Positions 20,524-30,461 of a stretch of 64,000 bases of DNA are shown in pieces (positions within the stretch are counted from its first letter, which is position 1; the number at the start of each line of letters is the position of its first letter). The notes under the pieces are model-generated. The model did no database searches, had not been told where the DNA came from, and saw only the letters and a list, made by a program, of their open reading frames with translations. This DNA is from RHKX01 sp963743875 (lineage in GTDB: Bacteria > Actinomycetota > Thermoleophilia > Solirubrobacterales > 70-9), in assembly GCA_963743875.1 (NCBI GenBank), contig CAVURM010000002.1, forward strand, positions 1 through 64,000, read 5' to 3'. The position numbers were made by a program, and so were the translations under genes.

Positions 20524-21823
20524 CTCACCGATCGGGTCCTTCCGGCTTCCTCGAGCACGGCCGCCATCGCCTCGGCGGCGGCCGGGTAGGAGTAGCGCGC
20601 CGCGGCGCCGGGTCGGGGCCCGTCGAGCCCGCCGCCGAGCAGCGCGGCGAGCGCCGTGGCGATCGCCTCCGGGTCGTCGGCGGCGACGATCGGCGCGATT
20701 CCGGCGTCGGCGGCGATCGCGACCCGCCTCGGTGCCGGCGGCGAGCGCGAGGATCGGGGTGCCGGCGGCGAGGTACTCGAAGAGCTTGAAGTTGACGAGC
20801 TGCGAGCGGGCTGGCTGCGCGAGCAGGAGCAGCGCGTCGGCCTCGCGCTGGAGCGCCAGCGAGACGTCGCGCTCGAGCGAGCCGAGCAGGCGTGACCTTG
20901 ACCGGCTGCAGGTCGCGGCGCTCGAAGAGCGTCCGCTCCTGCGGTTGCAGCGGCCCGGCGATCGCCAGCTCGAGCCGGCCGGCGGCGTCCGGCGAGCTTC
21001 GGGCGAGCCGCGCGATCCCCTCGACGAACGGCCCCGGGTCGCGGCCGTAGCTGCCGAACCGGCCGGTGTAGAGCAGGGAGGTGCGCTCGCTCGTCGAGGA
21101 GGCCCGCTGCCGCGGCCGCGTGCCTCGGCCGCCGGATCCTGGTCGGGATCCCAGGCGTTGGCGATCACGACCGGGTCGGCGATCCCGCGGCCGCGCAGGT
21201 CGCGACGCCGCCGGCTCGCTGACGCAGACGACCCGGTCGGCGGCGCCGAGCCGGCGCCGCTCGAGCCGCTCGTCGAGGCGGTGCTGAAGCCCGGTCGGGA
21301 ACGGCGGCCGCAGCGGCTCGAACGTCCAGGCGTCGCGGACGTCGGCCACCCAGGGGACGCCGCGGCGGCGCAGCGCGTGGCCGATCGTGTGGGCCGACTC
21401 CGGCGGCGAGGTCGTCAGCACGCAGTCGAAGGGCCGCTCGCGATGGGCCGCGAAGCGCGGCCCGGCGCGCGAACGGCGCCCAGGCGACCGCGAGCGGCTC
21501 GGGCACGATCACCTTGCTGAGCGGATGCGGCTTGCCGCTGTAGGTGTCGGAGTCGAAGAGCGAGTCGACCCGCGAGTGCCCGGCCATCCGCGCCCGCACC
21601 GTCTGCAGGTCGCGAGAGCGGATCACCCGGACCCCGTCGACTGGCGGCATCGTCCGGACCCGCCTGCCCGAAGGCGCTCGTCGTCAGCACCGTCACGTCC
21701 CAGCCGAGCGCGGGCGAGCCACTTCGCCATCGCCGCCGGCCGCTGGGCCCCGGTGTCGCGGGTCGGCGGGTAGAAGTAGGAGACGAGGAGGAGGCGAGCG
21801 CGGCGGCGGCGGCGTCGGCTCAC
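20520..21823 (-). CDS. GT4-family glycosyltransferase, frameshifted
   Basis: GTG 21823 (overlapping the previous stop) begins MSRRRRRRARLLLVSYFYPP, the usual start of a GT-B N-domain. Joined frames then show DGVRVIRSRDLQTVRARMAG, PPESAHTIGHALRRRGVPWV, ADVRDAWTFEPLRPPFP, the C-domain TSLLYTGRFGSYGRDPGP, LLLLAQPARSQLVNFKLFEY with the donor-binding E-x7-E region, and a last frame ending EEAGRTRSVR at 20520. About 430 residues. At least six shifts are needed. It is cytosolic or membrane-associated; donor sugar unknown. Confidence 0.65.
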
Positions 21824-23010
21824 GCCGCCGCTCCGAGCTTCTCGCGCCGGGCCTCGATCGCCTCCGCGTAGGCGGTCGTCCATCCGGTCGAGCAGCGCCG
21901 GCCAGGCCCACAGGCGCTCGGCCTTCTCGCGGCCCTCCGCGGCCCATCGACGCCGCGGCCCTCGGGTCCCATGTCGACGAGCCGGTCGAGCGCCTCGGCG
22001 GCCGCGCCGAGTCGCCGGCGGGGATCAGGATCCCGGTCTCGCTCGTCGACGACCGCGCGGACCCCGGGATAGTCGGTCGCCATCGCCGGCAGCCCGCAGG
22101 CCATCGCCTCGATCAGGACGATCCCGAACGACTCCGGCGGCTCGGTCGTGAGCACGAACAGGTCGGAGGCGCGCAGGACCGCCGGCAGCTCGCCGTGGGG
22201 GACCGGTCGAGGAAGTGGACGCGGCCGCCGACGCCCGGCCTCGGCCGCCTGGGCGCGGAAGCCGTCGAGCAGCTCGCCGCCGCCGGCGACGAGCAGGTGG
22301 ATGTCGCGGGCGCGGGTCCGGGCCAGCGCCTCGATCGCGACGTCGAGCCGCTTGAAGTGGTGGGCGCGGTCGAGGGTCGCGACGAAGGCCGCGACGACGG
22401 CGTCGGCGGGGATGCCGAGCCGCTCGCGCAGCCCGCTCGTGTCCTCGCCCGGGGAGAAGGTCTCGGTGTCGACGCCGTTCGGCATCTCGATCACCCGCTC
22501 GGGGGTGTTCTCGAGCGCCTTGGCGAGGTAGGAGACCGAGCGGGCGTGGTCGGGGCTGAGCACGAGGATCCGGTCGGCGGCCCGGATCAGCGCCGGCGCG
22601 ACCGTGTGCTCGTAGGTCTCGAACATCAGCCCGCGCGGCCCCTTGCCGAGCAGCCGGTTCTTGTAGTGGACGATCAGCGCGGCGCTGCGGCTGCCGCTTG
22701 CGGCAGCCGGCCGAGCAGGGTCAGCTCGGAGCCGAAGATGAACGGGTAGTGGAGGTGGACGACGTCGAAGGAGTCGAGCCGGGCGAGCTGCGGGATCAGC
22801 GGCGCGTTGCCGATCGCCATCACCGGATCGATCCGGTGGACGATCGCCCCGCCGGGGTCGGGCGCCTCGCCCTCGGCCGCGGCGGTGAAGACCTCGACGT
22901 GATGGCCGCGCTCCGACCTGTCCGCGGGCGAACCGGTAGCAGGTGTTCCCGGCGCCTCCCGGGTAGGGCGGAAAGGTCGCGGTCAGATGGGCGATCCGCA
23001 GCGGTTCCAC
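21820..23010 (-). CDS. GT4-family glycosyltransferase, frameshifted
   Basis: GTG 23010 starts VEPLRIAHLTATFPPYPGGAG, with the GT4 glycine-rich acceptor loop. The middle is intact: SAALIVHYKNRLLGKGPRGL, ADRILVLSPDHARSVSYLAK, IEMPNGVDTETFSPGED, AAFVATLDRAHHFKRLDVAI and the E-x7-E motif PPESFGIVLIEAMACGLPAM. Shifts lie at about 22910-22690, 22210 and 22000-21900. It overlaps the next gene (GTGA) and starts 8 bases after the decarboxylase stop. It likely extends the same glycan as its neighbour, perhaps with xylose, since UDP-xylose is made by the gene before it. Confidence 0.7.
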   Translation of the reverse strand: MEPLRIAHLTATFPPYPGGAGNTCYRFARGQVGARPSRRGLHRRGRGRGARPRRGDRPPDRSGDGDRQRAADPAARPARLLRRRPPPLPVHLRLRADPARPAAASGSRSAALIVHYKNRLLGKGPRGLMFETYEHTVAPALIRAADRILVLSPDHARSVSYLAKALENTPERVIEMPNGVDTETFSPGEDTSGLRERLGIPADAVVAAFVATLDRAHHFKRLDVAIEALARTRARDIHLLVAGGGELLDGFRAQAAEAGRRRPRPLPRPVPHGELPAVLRASDLFVLTTEPPESFGIVLIEAMACGLPAMATDYPGVRAVVDERDRDPDPRRRLGAAAEALDRLVDMGPEGRGVDGPRRAARRPSACGPGRRCSTGWTTAYAEAIEARREKLGAAA

Positions 23011-23018
23011 CGACGGGT

Positions 23019-23968
23019 TCAGTCGATCTCGCCGATCAGCCGCTCGCGCCCCGACTCGTCGATCGTCCGCCGCAGGCCCTCGTCGAGGCAGACCGTCGGC
23101 TCCCAGCCGAGGACCTCGCGGGCGCAGGGTGATGTCGGGCTGGCGGACCTGCGGGTCGTCGACCGGCAGCGCCTCGAAGACGATCTCGGAGCTCGACTCG
23201 GTCGCCTCGATCACGCTCTCGGCGAGCTGCAGGAGCGTGTACTCGTTCGGGTTGCCGATGTTGATCGGCAGGTGGGCGTCGGACTCCATCAGCGAGGACC
23301 AGTCCGCGGACCAGGTCCTCGACGAAGCAGAAGCTGCGGGTCTGCGAGCCGTCGCCGAAGACGGTCAGCGGCTTGTCCTGCAGCGCCTGGCGCAGGAAGG
23401 TCGGGATCGCGCGGCCGTCGTACGGGCGCATCCGCGGCCCGAAGGTGTTGAAGATCCGAACGATCGCCGTGTCGACGCCCTGCTGGCGGTGGTAGGCCAT
23501 CGTCAGCGCCTCGGCGTAGCGCTTCGCCTCGTCGTAGACGCCGCGCGGGCCGATCGGGTTGACGTGGCCCCAGTAGCTCTCGGGCTGCGGGTGGATCTGC
23601 GGGTCGCCGTAGACCTCCGACGTCGAGGCGAGCAGGAAGCGGGCGCGCTTGAACTTGGCGACGCCGAGCATGTGGTGGGTGCCGTAGGAGCCGACCTTGA
23701 GCGTGTGCAGCGGCAGGCGGGCGTAGTCGATCGGCGAGGCGGGGGAGGCGAGGTGGTAGACGAAGTCGACGGGTTCGTCGATCTCGACCCGCTCGGTGAT
23801 GTCGACGTTCCTGAAGTCGAAGCTCTCGTCGCGGATGTGGCTGATGTTGAGCAGCGACCCCGTGTCGAGGTTGTCGAGGCAGATGACCCGATGACCCTCG
23901 CCGAGCAGGTGCTCGCAGAGGTGGGAGCCGAGGAAGCCGGCTCCGCCGGTGACGACGCAGGTGCTCAT
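23019..23968 (-). CDS. UDP-glucuronate decarboxylase (UDP-xylose synthase) type SDR
   Basis: ATG 23968 gives MSTCVVTGGAGFLGSHLCEH, the NAD-binding GxxGxxG. Then come ASPASPIDYARLPLHTLKVG, STSEVYGDP, HVNPIGPRGVYDEAKRYAEA with the Tyr-x3-Lys pair, and FNTFGPRMRPYDGRAIP. All are diagnostic for UXS enzymes. Shifts near 23300 and 23130 lead to SDAHLPINIGNPNEYTLLQL and ERLIGEID at 23019. About 316 residues, the normal length. Cytosolic; it turns UDP-glucuronate into UDP-xylose with bound NAD. First gene of the overlapping minus-strand glycan operon. Confidence 0.85.
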
Positions 23969-24008
23969 CAGGCGGCGACGATACCGGCGCATGGCGGAGT
24001 GGGAGGGA

Positions 24009-24032
24009 CCGGCGCCCGTCTGCGGGCGCCGG
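24009..24032 (-). terminator. Strong GC hairpin after the secreted esterase gene
   Basis: CCGGCGCCCG and CGGGCGCCGG form a perfect 10-bp stem with the 4-base loop TCTG, 15 bases beyond the stop of the minus-strand esterase gene. There is no T-run, as often in high-GC actinobacteria. Confidence 0.5.
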
Positions 24033-24046
24033 CGGTCACCGCGTTC

Positions 24047-25785
24047 CTACCGCGTGACAACCTTGGCCTTCGTCGACCGCTTCGAGTACGGCGTGGTCAC
24101 CGTGAAGCTGGGCCGGACGACGTCCGCGGGAACCACCGTGGTCGACCGGACCTTGTAGATCCAGGTGCCCGGCTTCTCGTTGATCTTGAACTTGCGCTTC
24201 TCGAGCTCGGCCGCGCCCCTGACGGAGCTCCAGGTCTGACCGCCGTCGTCGGAGTGTTCGAGCCTGAACGTCGTTTCGGGAGCGGTGCTGCCTCGCCAGG
24301 AGAGCTTGAACGTGCGATCGCTCGGCTTCTTCTTGCCGCTCCGCTCGGGCCTGGTCGGCCGGAGCGTGTAGACCTGCTTGTGTTGGGCGATCAGGCGCGG
24401 CACGTCCTGGTCGAGGATGAAGCCCTGGTCGGCGACCTCCTGCGCCTTCGCCGATACCTGATCGACGTAGTCGCCCCAGTCGTCGTAGAGGTCGAGCAGG
24501 ATCGACCTCGTCAGGTCCTCGGTGCTGCCGAACAGGCCGCAGAGCAGCGAGAACAGGTCGCTCGACGCGGCTGCGTTGATCCCGGTGTTGAGCCGCGCCG
24601 GGACCGTGACCTCGGGCAGCCGGATCCCGCCCTGGGCGATGCCGAGGTCGTTGCGCTCGAGCTGGTTGTTGGGTTCGGCCGGAGCGTCCTGGTACTCCCC
24701 GCGGGGGGCGCTCGGCGGCGCGGGGCCGCCGTTGGCCCACTCGACCAGGTGCGCGACGGCCGAGTTGGCGACGAACGGCCACTGGACGCGAGAGAGCGGG
24801 TACTTCGGCACGTGGCCGACAGGGTCAGTCCGAGGTCGCGCTCGATCGGCTGTTGCAGGTTGTCGAAGGCCATCCGCGGGAAGTGGGAGCCGCCGGCGAC
24901 CTCCCACTGCCGGTAGTTCGATGTGTCCGGCTCGGTGCGCGGGATCCGGTTCTCGGTCTCGCTGAGGACCCGGATCGCCGGCGCCGTCCCGTCGTCGCGC
25001 AGCGCGCTGCTCGAGACGGTGATCAGGAACGCGTCGACGACGTCGTGGATCGGCTGCACCTTGTTGTAGTAGGTGCTGAGTCGGCTGCCGGACTGGGACT
25101 GGCCGGAGGCGAGGACGGTGTCGGGCTTGGCCAGCGGGCCGAGCGGATCGACGCCGGAGCCGCCGTCGAGCAGCGCCTTGATCCCGGCCGCGTACACGTC
25201 GAAGGAGAGGCCGTCGGTGTCGCTTTGCGGGTTCGGCAGGCCGTCAGGGATGTCGAGGTCGCCGTAGCGGACCGGGTCGAAGACGTTCTTCAGGTAGTTG
25301 ATGCCGGTGCGTTGGGCGGAGATCCCGACGTAGGCGTAGCCGTTGTCGAGCAGGTACTCGGGGTCGCCGAACCAGTTCGCCTCGAGCTCGAAGCCGGCGG
25401 TCACGTTCAGCCACTCGACGACGACGGTGCCGTTGAAGTCCTCGGGGTCGGCCGGACGCCGGACGATCATGCGCGTCGTATAGGGGAACTTGCCGTCGCC
25501 CCCGGGCCCTCCGGTCGTGATCTTGGTCCCGGTGACCTCGATGTCGGTGGTCGGAGTGCGGTCGTAGCGATAGGCGTTGCCGCTGTACTTGAACTCCTGC
25601 TCGACGTAGCCGTAGCCCTCGAGATCTTTGTCGGTGGCCGAGAACGGATGGGAGTCGGCGGTCACCGCGACCGGGCCGCTCACCGTGGGCGTCTCGATGT
25701 CGGACATGGCGCCCATTGCGGGTGCCACCCCGCCGACCAGTAGCAATACGGCGCCCGCAATAAGCGCAACGATCCTTCTCGTCAA
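24047..25785 (-). CDS. Secreted Abhydrolase_10-type alpha/beta hydrolase
   Basis: TTG 25785 is chosen because AGGAG lies 6 bases before it and it opens LTRRIVALIAGAVLLLVGG, a signal peptide with cleavage near AMGAMS. The mature part shows GTVVVEWLNVTAGFE, YVGISAQRTGIN and the nucleophile elbow SGQSQSGSRL, then EVAGGSHFP with a candidate His. One shift lies near 24820. The C-terminal 110 residues form a fibronectin-like beta domain (FRLEHSDDGGQTWSSV, GTWIYKVRST). About 578 residues, exported. The substrate of this family is poorly known; an ester on a cell-surface or environmental compound is likely. Confidence 0.75.
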
Positions 25786-25928
25786 CTTCTTCTCCTTCGT
25801 GTGGCGCAGCTTCCCCCTGCCGGTCCATCCGGCGCACTCTCTCCACGAGCCGACCACTTCCAGGGCGGTAGTCAATCAGGTCCGCTGCGTCGCCGGTGCA
25901 GTTCCCGACCGGGGCCGCCGGACGCGTT

Positions 25929-27035
25929 CTACCCCTTGCCGCCCCTGTGCTCGTTCTCGGGAGCGAACGGGACGTACTTGTTCTCGTTGAGGATGTGGCG
26001 GAGGGTCTCGGTGCTCTTCGGGTAGTCGCCGAGCTCGTAGGGGTTGTCGGCGCCCTCGCCGAAGCCCTGGTAGTAGATCGCCATCTTGGCGCGGTGGTGA
26101 TGCTCGACCCAGTCGAACAAGGCCTTGACGAACTTCGGGTCGTCGACGTCCCACGAGGACCACTCGCCGATCATGAAGGGCCGTTTGTTGAACTGCTTGT
26201 AGAGGTGGTTGACCCCGGCGATGTTCGGGTACTTGCCGTAGACGTCGGCGCCGACCCAGTCGACGTAGTCCCAGCCCGGAAAGTAGTCGCTCGGCCGGTT
26301 GCCCTTCACATCCGGCGACCCGGTCGACTGCGGGACCCAGGCGAACGAGACCTTCGGCCGTGGCAGCTTCCTGTCGGTGCGCTCGCGGATCCGCGGCATG
26401 TGGAGCTTCCTCAGCTTTGCGTCGATCGCCCTGCTGTCGCCGCCGCGCACGATCAGGACGAAGCGGCGCCAGGCGTCCTTGAAATCAGCGGTGGTGTGGA
26501 ACCTGTCTCGAACCTGCCCGTCGGAGCCGAAGGCGCTGTAGCGATTCCAGTACCCGTTCATCTCCGGCATCAGGCGGATGTAGGTCGGTTTACGCCGATG
26601 GGCGAGAGCTCTGTTGAGCGCGACTATGTAGCGGTCACCCTTGCCCTCGGCGATGCTCTGGGGGCTGATCACGTCGGCGCACTTCCAGCACTTCGCGGTC
26701 GAGAGGCTGAGCATCCCCCGGGTGTTGGTGTCGGTCCAGCGGTTCATCGCCTCGTTGGGGACGTAACCCCACGACTCGAACGACTGCATGATCGCCGGAT
26801 GGGCCAGCGTCTCGGTCCGGAACTCGCGGTAGTCGGAGGTCTGGCCGGTGTCTGAGGACCCGGTGAAGATCTTCCCCTTCGGAGGCAGATGTGCGTCGCC
26901 CTTGGGGAGGCTCCTGCTCTTGCCGCCATCCTTCGCCCCGCTCGCGGCTCCCGCGGCCAGGATCAGGGTCGCGGCGGCCACCAGCAGCAGCGCCAAGGGG
27001 AGCGGAATGCCGATGGCACTCTTCGAACGATGCAT
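25929..27035 (-). CDS. Secreted GH26-like glycoside hydrolase
   Basis: ATG 27035 starts MHRSKSAIGIPLPLALLLVAAA, a signal peptide. The catalytic core has YIRLMPEMNGYWNRY (acid/base Glu after Pro) and RPFMIGEWSSWDVDD (nucleophile Glu), with WVGADVYGKYPNI between. These are the beta-4 and beta-7 features of clan GH-A, closest to GH26 mannanase or xylanase-type enzymes. 368 residues, intact frame. It probably cuts beta-linked polysaccharide outside the cell; it could trim the strain's own glycan made upstream. The substrate cannot be read from sequence. Confidence 0.65.
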   Translation of the reverse strand: MHRSKSAIGIPLPLALLLVAAATLILAAGAASGAKDGGKSRSLPKGDAHLPPKGKIFTGSSDTGQTSDYREFRTETLAHPAIMQSFESWGYVPNEAMNRWTDTNTRGMLSLSTAKCWKCADVISPQSIAEGKGDRYIVALNRALAHRRKPTYIRLMPEMNGYWNRYSAFGSDGQVRDRFHTTADFKDAWRRFVLIVRGGDSRAIDAKLRKLHMPRIRERTDRKLPRPKVSFAWVPQSTGSPDVKGNRPSDYFPGWDYVDWVGADVYGKYPNIAGVNHLYKQFNKRPFMIGEWSSWDVDDPKFVKALFDWVEHHHRAKMAIYYQGFGEGADNPYELGDYPKSTETLRHILNENKYVPFAPENEHRGGKG

Positions 27036-27108
27036 CACGCGGACCCCATCGGCAGCATTTCCGCGAGCATGAGATCGTCGGCGAATCGTCCACTTGGCGC
27101 CCCGAGCC

Positions 27109-27372
27109 CTAGAGGTCCAGCGCCCTTCGCAGCTCGGCATTCCCGAGACCGTCGACCGCCAGCACCTTGTCCCGCGAACTTGTACCGCGCACCACGCTCA
27201 CCCGACCCTTGGCAACGCCGGCCGCCTTCGCCACCACGGCACAAACGGCGGCGTTTGCCTTGCCGTCGACGGGAGGCGCAGTCACTCGGACCAGCACCCG
27301 GCCGGCGCGCTCGCCGGCAATCTCGTTGCGGTCGGCGCGGGGTACCGCTCGGATCGGCAGCTTCGCCACCAC
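27109..27372 (-). CDS. DUF167/YggU family protein
   Basis: The product has 87 residues: LPIRAVPRADRNEIAG, VLVRVTAPPVDGKANAAVCA and VVRGTSSRDKVLAVDGL are the conserved strands of the small DUF167 fold. The family is widespread and has no known reaction. The gene lies 26 bases after the collagen-like gene on the same strand, so it may be co-transcribed with it. Intact frame. Confidence 0.8.
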   Translation of the reverse strand: MVAKLPIRAVPRADRNEIAGERAGRVLVRVTAPPVDGKANAAVCAVVAKAAGVAKGRVSVVRGTSSRDKVLAVDGLGNAELRRALDL

Positions 27373-27397
27373 CCGGCCAGGTTCCCAGCCGACCCGG

Positions 27398-28112
27398 TCA
27401 GGTTCCGAGTGCGAGCACCGTCATCGAGCGATCGATCGCCCTGGCGGTCCCGACGCCCGGCGGTCTGGCCGCAGAGCACCTCGACGGTGTGGGCGCCGGC
27501 GGTTACCTGAGCGGCCGCGTCGAGGGAGATGACGGCCTCGGCCGGCCCCAGGAGCGGTGCGACCACCGTCTCCATCGTCCGGCCGGTCGAGCTGCCGTCG
27601 ACCTCGAAGCCGCAACGGACGGCGGTGTTGCCGATGTCGACCGCGTCGATGTTGAGCGACGCGGAGAGAATCAGGTTGCTGGTCGCCGTGGGGGCGATAT
27701 TCGTGTTCAGGACTGCGGTCGGGGTTCCGGACAGGGTCGCGGTCGGCGTGCCGGACGAAGCTGATGAAACTGCGTTGGCGACGGGGGGTCCGGGGGGGCC
27801 CTGAGGTCCATCGGGGCCGATCGGCCCTTGGGCACCGGTCTGCCCCTGCGCTCCGGTCGCACCCTGCTCACCCTTGGGCCCCCGCTCTCCCTGCGGTCCC
27901 TTCGGTCCCTGGGGCAGCGCGCTCTTCGGGATCTTGCACTTGAGGCGTTTGTTGTGGTTGCGGACCTTGTGGCACTTGACGGTCACCTTCGCGGCCTTGG
28001 CAAGGGTCGTGCCGACCGACCTGGGCGGGTCGTCGCCGGCCTGCGCGAGCCCCGCCGCTGCGAGGGCGATGAAGAGGGACACGGCCACGGCGGTTCCGGC
28101 GAGAGCTCTCAT
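27398..28112 (-). CDS. Secreted collagen-like repeat protein, one frameshift
   Basis: ATG 28112 gives MRALAGTAVAVSLFIALAAAG, a signal peptide. After a basic stretch comes an uninterrupted Gly-x-y run of about 14 triplets (QGPKGPQGERGPKGEQGATG and on). A Thr/Ala-rich beta domain follows. The frame as read runs on into the next gene; a one-base shift near 27450 gives AIDRSMTVLALGT and a stop at 27398, a typical end for such proteins. About 237 residues. It is expected outside the cell, forming a trimeric rod. ATGA overlap with the acyltransferase before it suggests co-expression. Confidence 0.7.
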
Positions 28113-29416
28113 ACGGGCTTGTTCGGCAGCGACCCCGGCCCACTTGAGGTTCCAGGGTTGCAGCGGACCGGAGGTGCGGTCGAGCCGGTCACGGCCCGCC
28201 GGCGACGGACCCATCGCAGCGCCGGGAGCTCGACGTAGCGGCGCGAGAGCGCCGCGTAGATCAGCGATGGGGGCAGGATCACCGCAAACCAGATCGCCAG
28301 CGCCGTGATCGTGCCGTCCCTCGGCAGATCGAGCAGGTCGACGGCGTACATGATCAGAAGCCAGTGGACCAGGTAGACGCCGTAGCTCAACTCGGCGAGC
28401 CTCGCCGTGACCCGGTTGACGAAGGGCCGCGTCATCCAGAGCGGCCCGACGATCACGACCCCCATCAGGGCCGCCCGGGAGGTCGAGTTGATGATCGTCT
28501 CGAGTGGGTAGGTGCGGGCGACCTGGCCGACGTTTCCCGAGACGGTCGACGCGTGGTGTCCGAGCAGGTAGCCGCCGACGGCATATACGACCAGCACCGC
28601 GGGGGCGGCGATCAGCGCCGCTCGGGCTAGTTGTTCGCTCGGGTACCTGTCCCTTGCCCATCGGTATGCCCAGGCTCCGGTCATGCCGAGGCCGAACGAG
28701 AATGCCCACCCGGGAAACTGATCCACCGCGAGGAGCCGGACGAACTCCGGCGATCCGTTCGAGAAGAAGCCGAAGACCTCGGGGGCCCGGGCGATGGCCA
28801 GCTTCCAGATCACCGTGATCGCGGCGGCCACGGCCAGACCGATCAGCGGATGACGGTAGTAGGCCCGGGCTACGAACGGCAACACCAGGTAGAAGGTCAG
28901 CGCGATGGAGATCATCCAGAGCGGACCGTTGACCCCGAAGCCGATCCTGAATTCGGCGTCGAAGAATTGAACGGGCATCTGGAGGACGGTCACGTGGGCG
29001 AGGATCTCCTCCGGCGACGGGAACGCTAGGTCGGGTAGCGGCGGCCTCACCGCGACGAGCAGCAGTGTGATCGCGACGACGAGCCAGAACGCCGGCAGGA
29101 GCCGTGCCGCCCTTCCGACCCAGAAGGCGTTCCTGCTCCCGAAATCCCCGCGGCGAACGATTGTCGGCAGGAACAGAACGAAGCCGCTGATGATGAAGAA
29201 GGCATCGATGCTGTTGCCGAAGATGCTCCAGATCAGGACGCTCGTGTCGGTCCCTTGCGTCCGCCCGAGGACGCCCGAGGCACCCATCAGGTGCACCGTA
29301 ACCACACCGAGGATCGCGTAGGCACGAAAACCGTCGAGCGCGGGTACTCGCGGCTTGGGGGCCGTGCGGCCGGCCGGATCGTCCGGCCCCTGACCCCTGT
29401 CTCGCCCCTTCGTCAT
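28109..29416 (-). CDS. Acyltransferase 3 (OafA-type) membrane protein
   Basis: ATG 29416 (MTKGRDRGQ). VPALDGFRAYAILGVVTVHL is the catalytic opening with His, followed by SIDAFFIISGFVLFLPTIV, ARLLPAFWLVVAITLLLV and FGVNGPLWMISIALTFYLVLP. Ten predicted helices run to LSYGVYLVHWLLIMYAVDLL and a basic tail. 435 residues, intact frame. It moves acyl groups onto extracytoplasmic sugars or lipids. It overlaps the collagen-like gene by 4 bases, so modification of that surface protein or of the nearby glycan is possible. Confidence 0.8.
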   Translation of the reverse strand: MTKGRDRGQGPDDPAGRTAPKPRVPALDGFRAYAILGVVTVHLMGASGVLGRTQGTDTSVLIWSIFGNSIDAFFIISGFVLFLPTIVRRGDFGSRNAFWVGRAARLLPAFWLVVAITLLLVAVRPPLPDLAFPSPEEILAHVTVLQMPVQFFDAEFRIGFGVNGPLWMISIALTFYLVLPFVARAYYRHPLIGLAVAAAITVIWKLAIARAPEVFGFFSNGSPEFVRLLAVDQFPGWAFSFGLGMTGAWAYRWARDRYPSEQLARAALIAAPAVLVVYAVGGYLLGHHASTVSGNVGQVARTYPLETIINSTSRAALMGVVIVGPLWMTRPFVNRVTARLAELSYGVYLVHWLLIMYAVDLLDLPRDGTITALAIWFAVILPPSLIYAALSRRYVELPALRWVRRRRAVTGSTAPPVRCNPGTSSGPGSLPNKPV

Positions 29417-29549
29417 CCAACGCCTTTCGATCGAACCCCGGCTACCTCTTGCAGGTGACCCTAATCTCAGTTTGAGCACTTCGTCGATGCTGGGGTTTGG
29501 CGGTAGGATCGAATCGACCGGCAGGGGATATCCAGCGAGGAGATCCAAG

Positions 29550-29834
29550 ATGTATGCACGAGTGGTCAGGTTCACCGGCGTTGAGCCGAAGAGCATCGAC
29601 AACGTCAAGGCCGAGGTCGACGCCAGCGACGGCCCGCCCCCCGGGGTCAACGCCAGGTCGATGCAGATGCTCTACGACGCCGATCAGGGGACGTCGCTGT
29701 TCATCGCCTACTTCGATAACGCCGAGGACATGGCGGAGGCCGATCGGATCATGGGGGCCATGGACGTGGCCGACACACCCGGAACGCGCGCCTCGGTCGA
29801 CATGAGCGAGGTCGTGATCGAGCGGGCGGCATAG
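29550..29834 (+). CDS. Small ABM-like hypothetical protein
   Basis: The product has 94 residues. ATG 29550 follows GAGGAG at a good distance. The chain MYARVVRFTG, QMLYDADQGTSLFIAYFDNA, AEADRIMGAMD has the ferredoxin-like alternation of antibiotic-monooxygenase-like (ABM) dimeric proteins, but with no clear active site. It is the first of three small plus-strand genes. Function unknown. Confidence 0.55.
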   Translation: MYARVVRFTGVEPKSIDNVKAEVDASDGPPPGVNARSMQMLYDADQGTSLFIAYFDNAEDMAEADRIMGAMDVADTPGTRASVDMSEVVIERAA

Positions 29835-29969
29835 AACCGAGGCCGAACCGGATTCCCAGCCTGCAGCCGAGAAGGCGCCCGAGTACGAACTCGGCTCGAA
29901 GGCTTGCCTTTTGAGGCTTCGCAGAGGAGACTCGTCTACGGGCGGGCAACCCGAATCAAGGAGGCCAGC

Positions 29970-30332
29970 ATGGCCGCTATAGAAGCAAAGAGCTTCGACT
30001 CTCCCGACGAGGTTCGCGAGTTCGAGGGCAATGGGCGAGCGCTCGTCGTCGAGGTTGCCGGACAGACGATCGGACGCGGAACGTTCGAACCGGGCTGGAC
30101 CTGGTCGGCCAACGTGAAGCCGATCGCTGGAACGGATTCCTGTCAGGTCTCGCATCTGGGCTACGTTCTGTCCGGGCGAATGATGGTCAGAATGGACGAT
30201 GGGTCGGAGACCACGATCGAACCTGGTCAGGTTGTTGCCATCCCCCCGGGACACGACGCCGAGGTTGTTGGTGACGAGCCCTGCGAGATGGTCGACTTCG
30301 GCGAGTTTGGCGACTACGCAAAGCCAAGGTGA
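29970..30332 (+). CDS. Cupin-domain protein
   Basis: The product has 120 residues, with AAGGAGG 8 bases before ATG 29970. SHLGYVLSGRMMVRMDDG and GQVVAIPPGHDAEVVGDEP are the two cupin motifs, the second with His. One metal ligand of motif 1 is replaced, so an enzyme function is uncertain and ligand binding is as likely. Cytosolic. Between two other small orphan genes. Confidence 0.7.
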   Translation: MAAIEAKSFDSPDEVREFEGNGRALVVEVAGQTIGRGTFEPGWTWSANVKPIAGTDSCQVSHLGYVLSGRMMVRMDDGSETTIEPGQVVAIPPGHDAEVVGDEPCEMVDFGEFGDYAKPR

Positions 30333-30461
30333 GTGGAAGGCGCTCTCCCCTCATTTCACCTGGGAGGGCAAACTGGACGCTAGGTTCAGCCGCAGAACGA
30401 TTCGAGGGCTTGCCAACCTTGGCGGTGTGACGCTCGCGAATCCATACGGTGAGGAGTAGTA

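Noticed and set aside
27282..29420. A 712-residue minus-strand protein joining an acyltransferase-shadow frame to the collagen-like gene
   Set aside because: Upstream of 28112 the frame is a shadow of the intact acyltransferase. The collagen-like gene has its own start and signal peptide.
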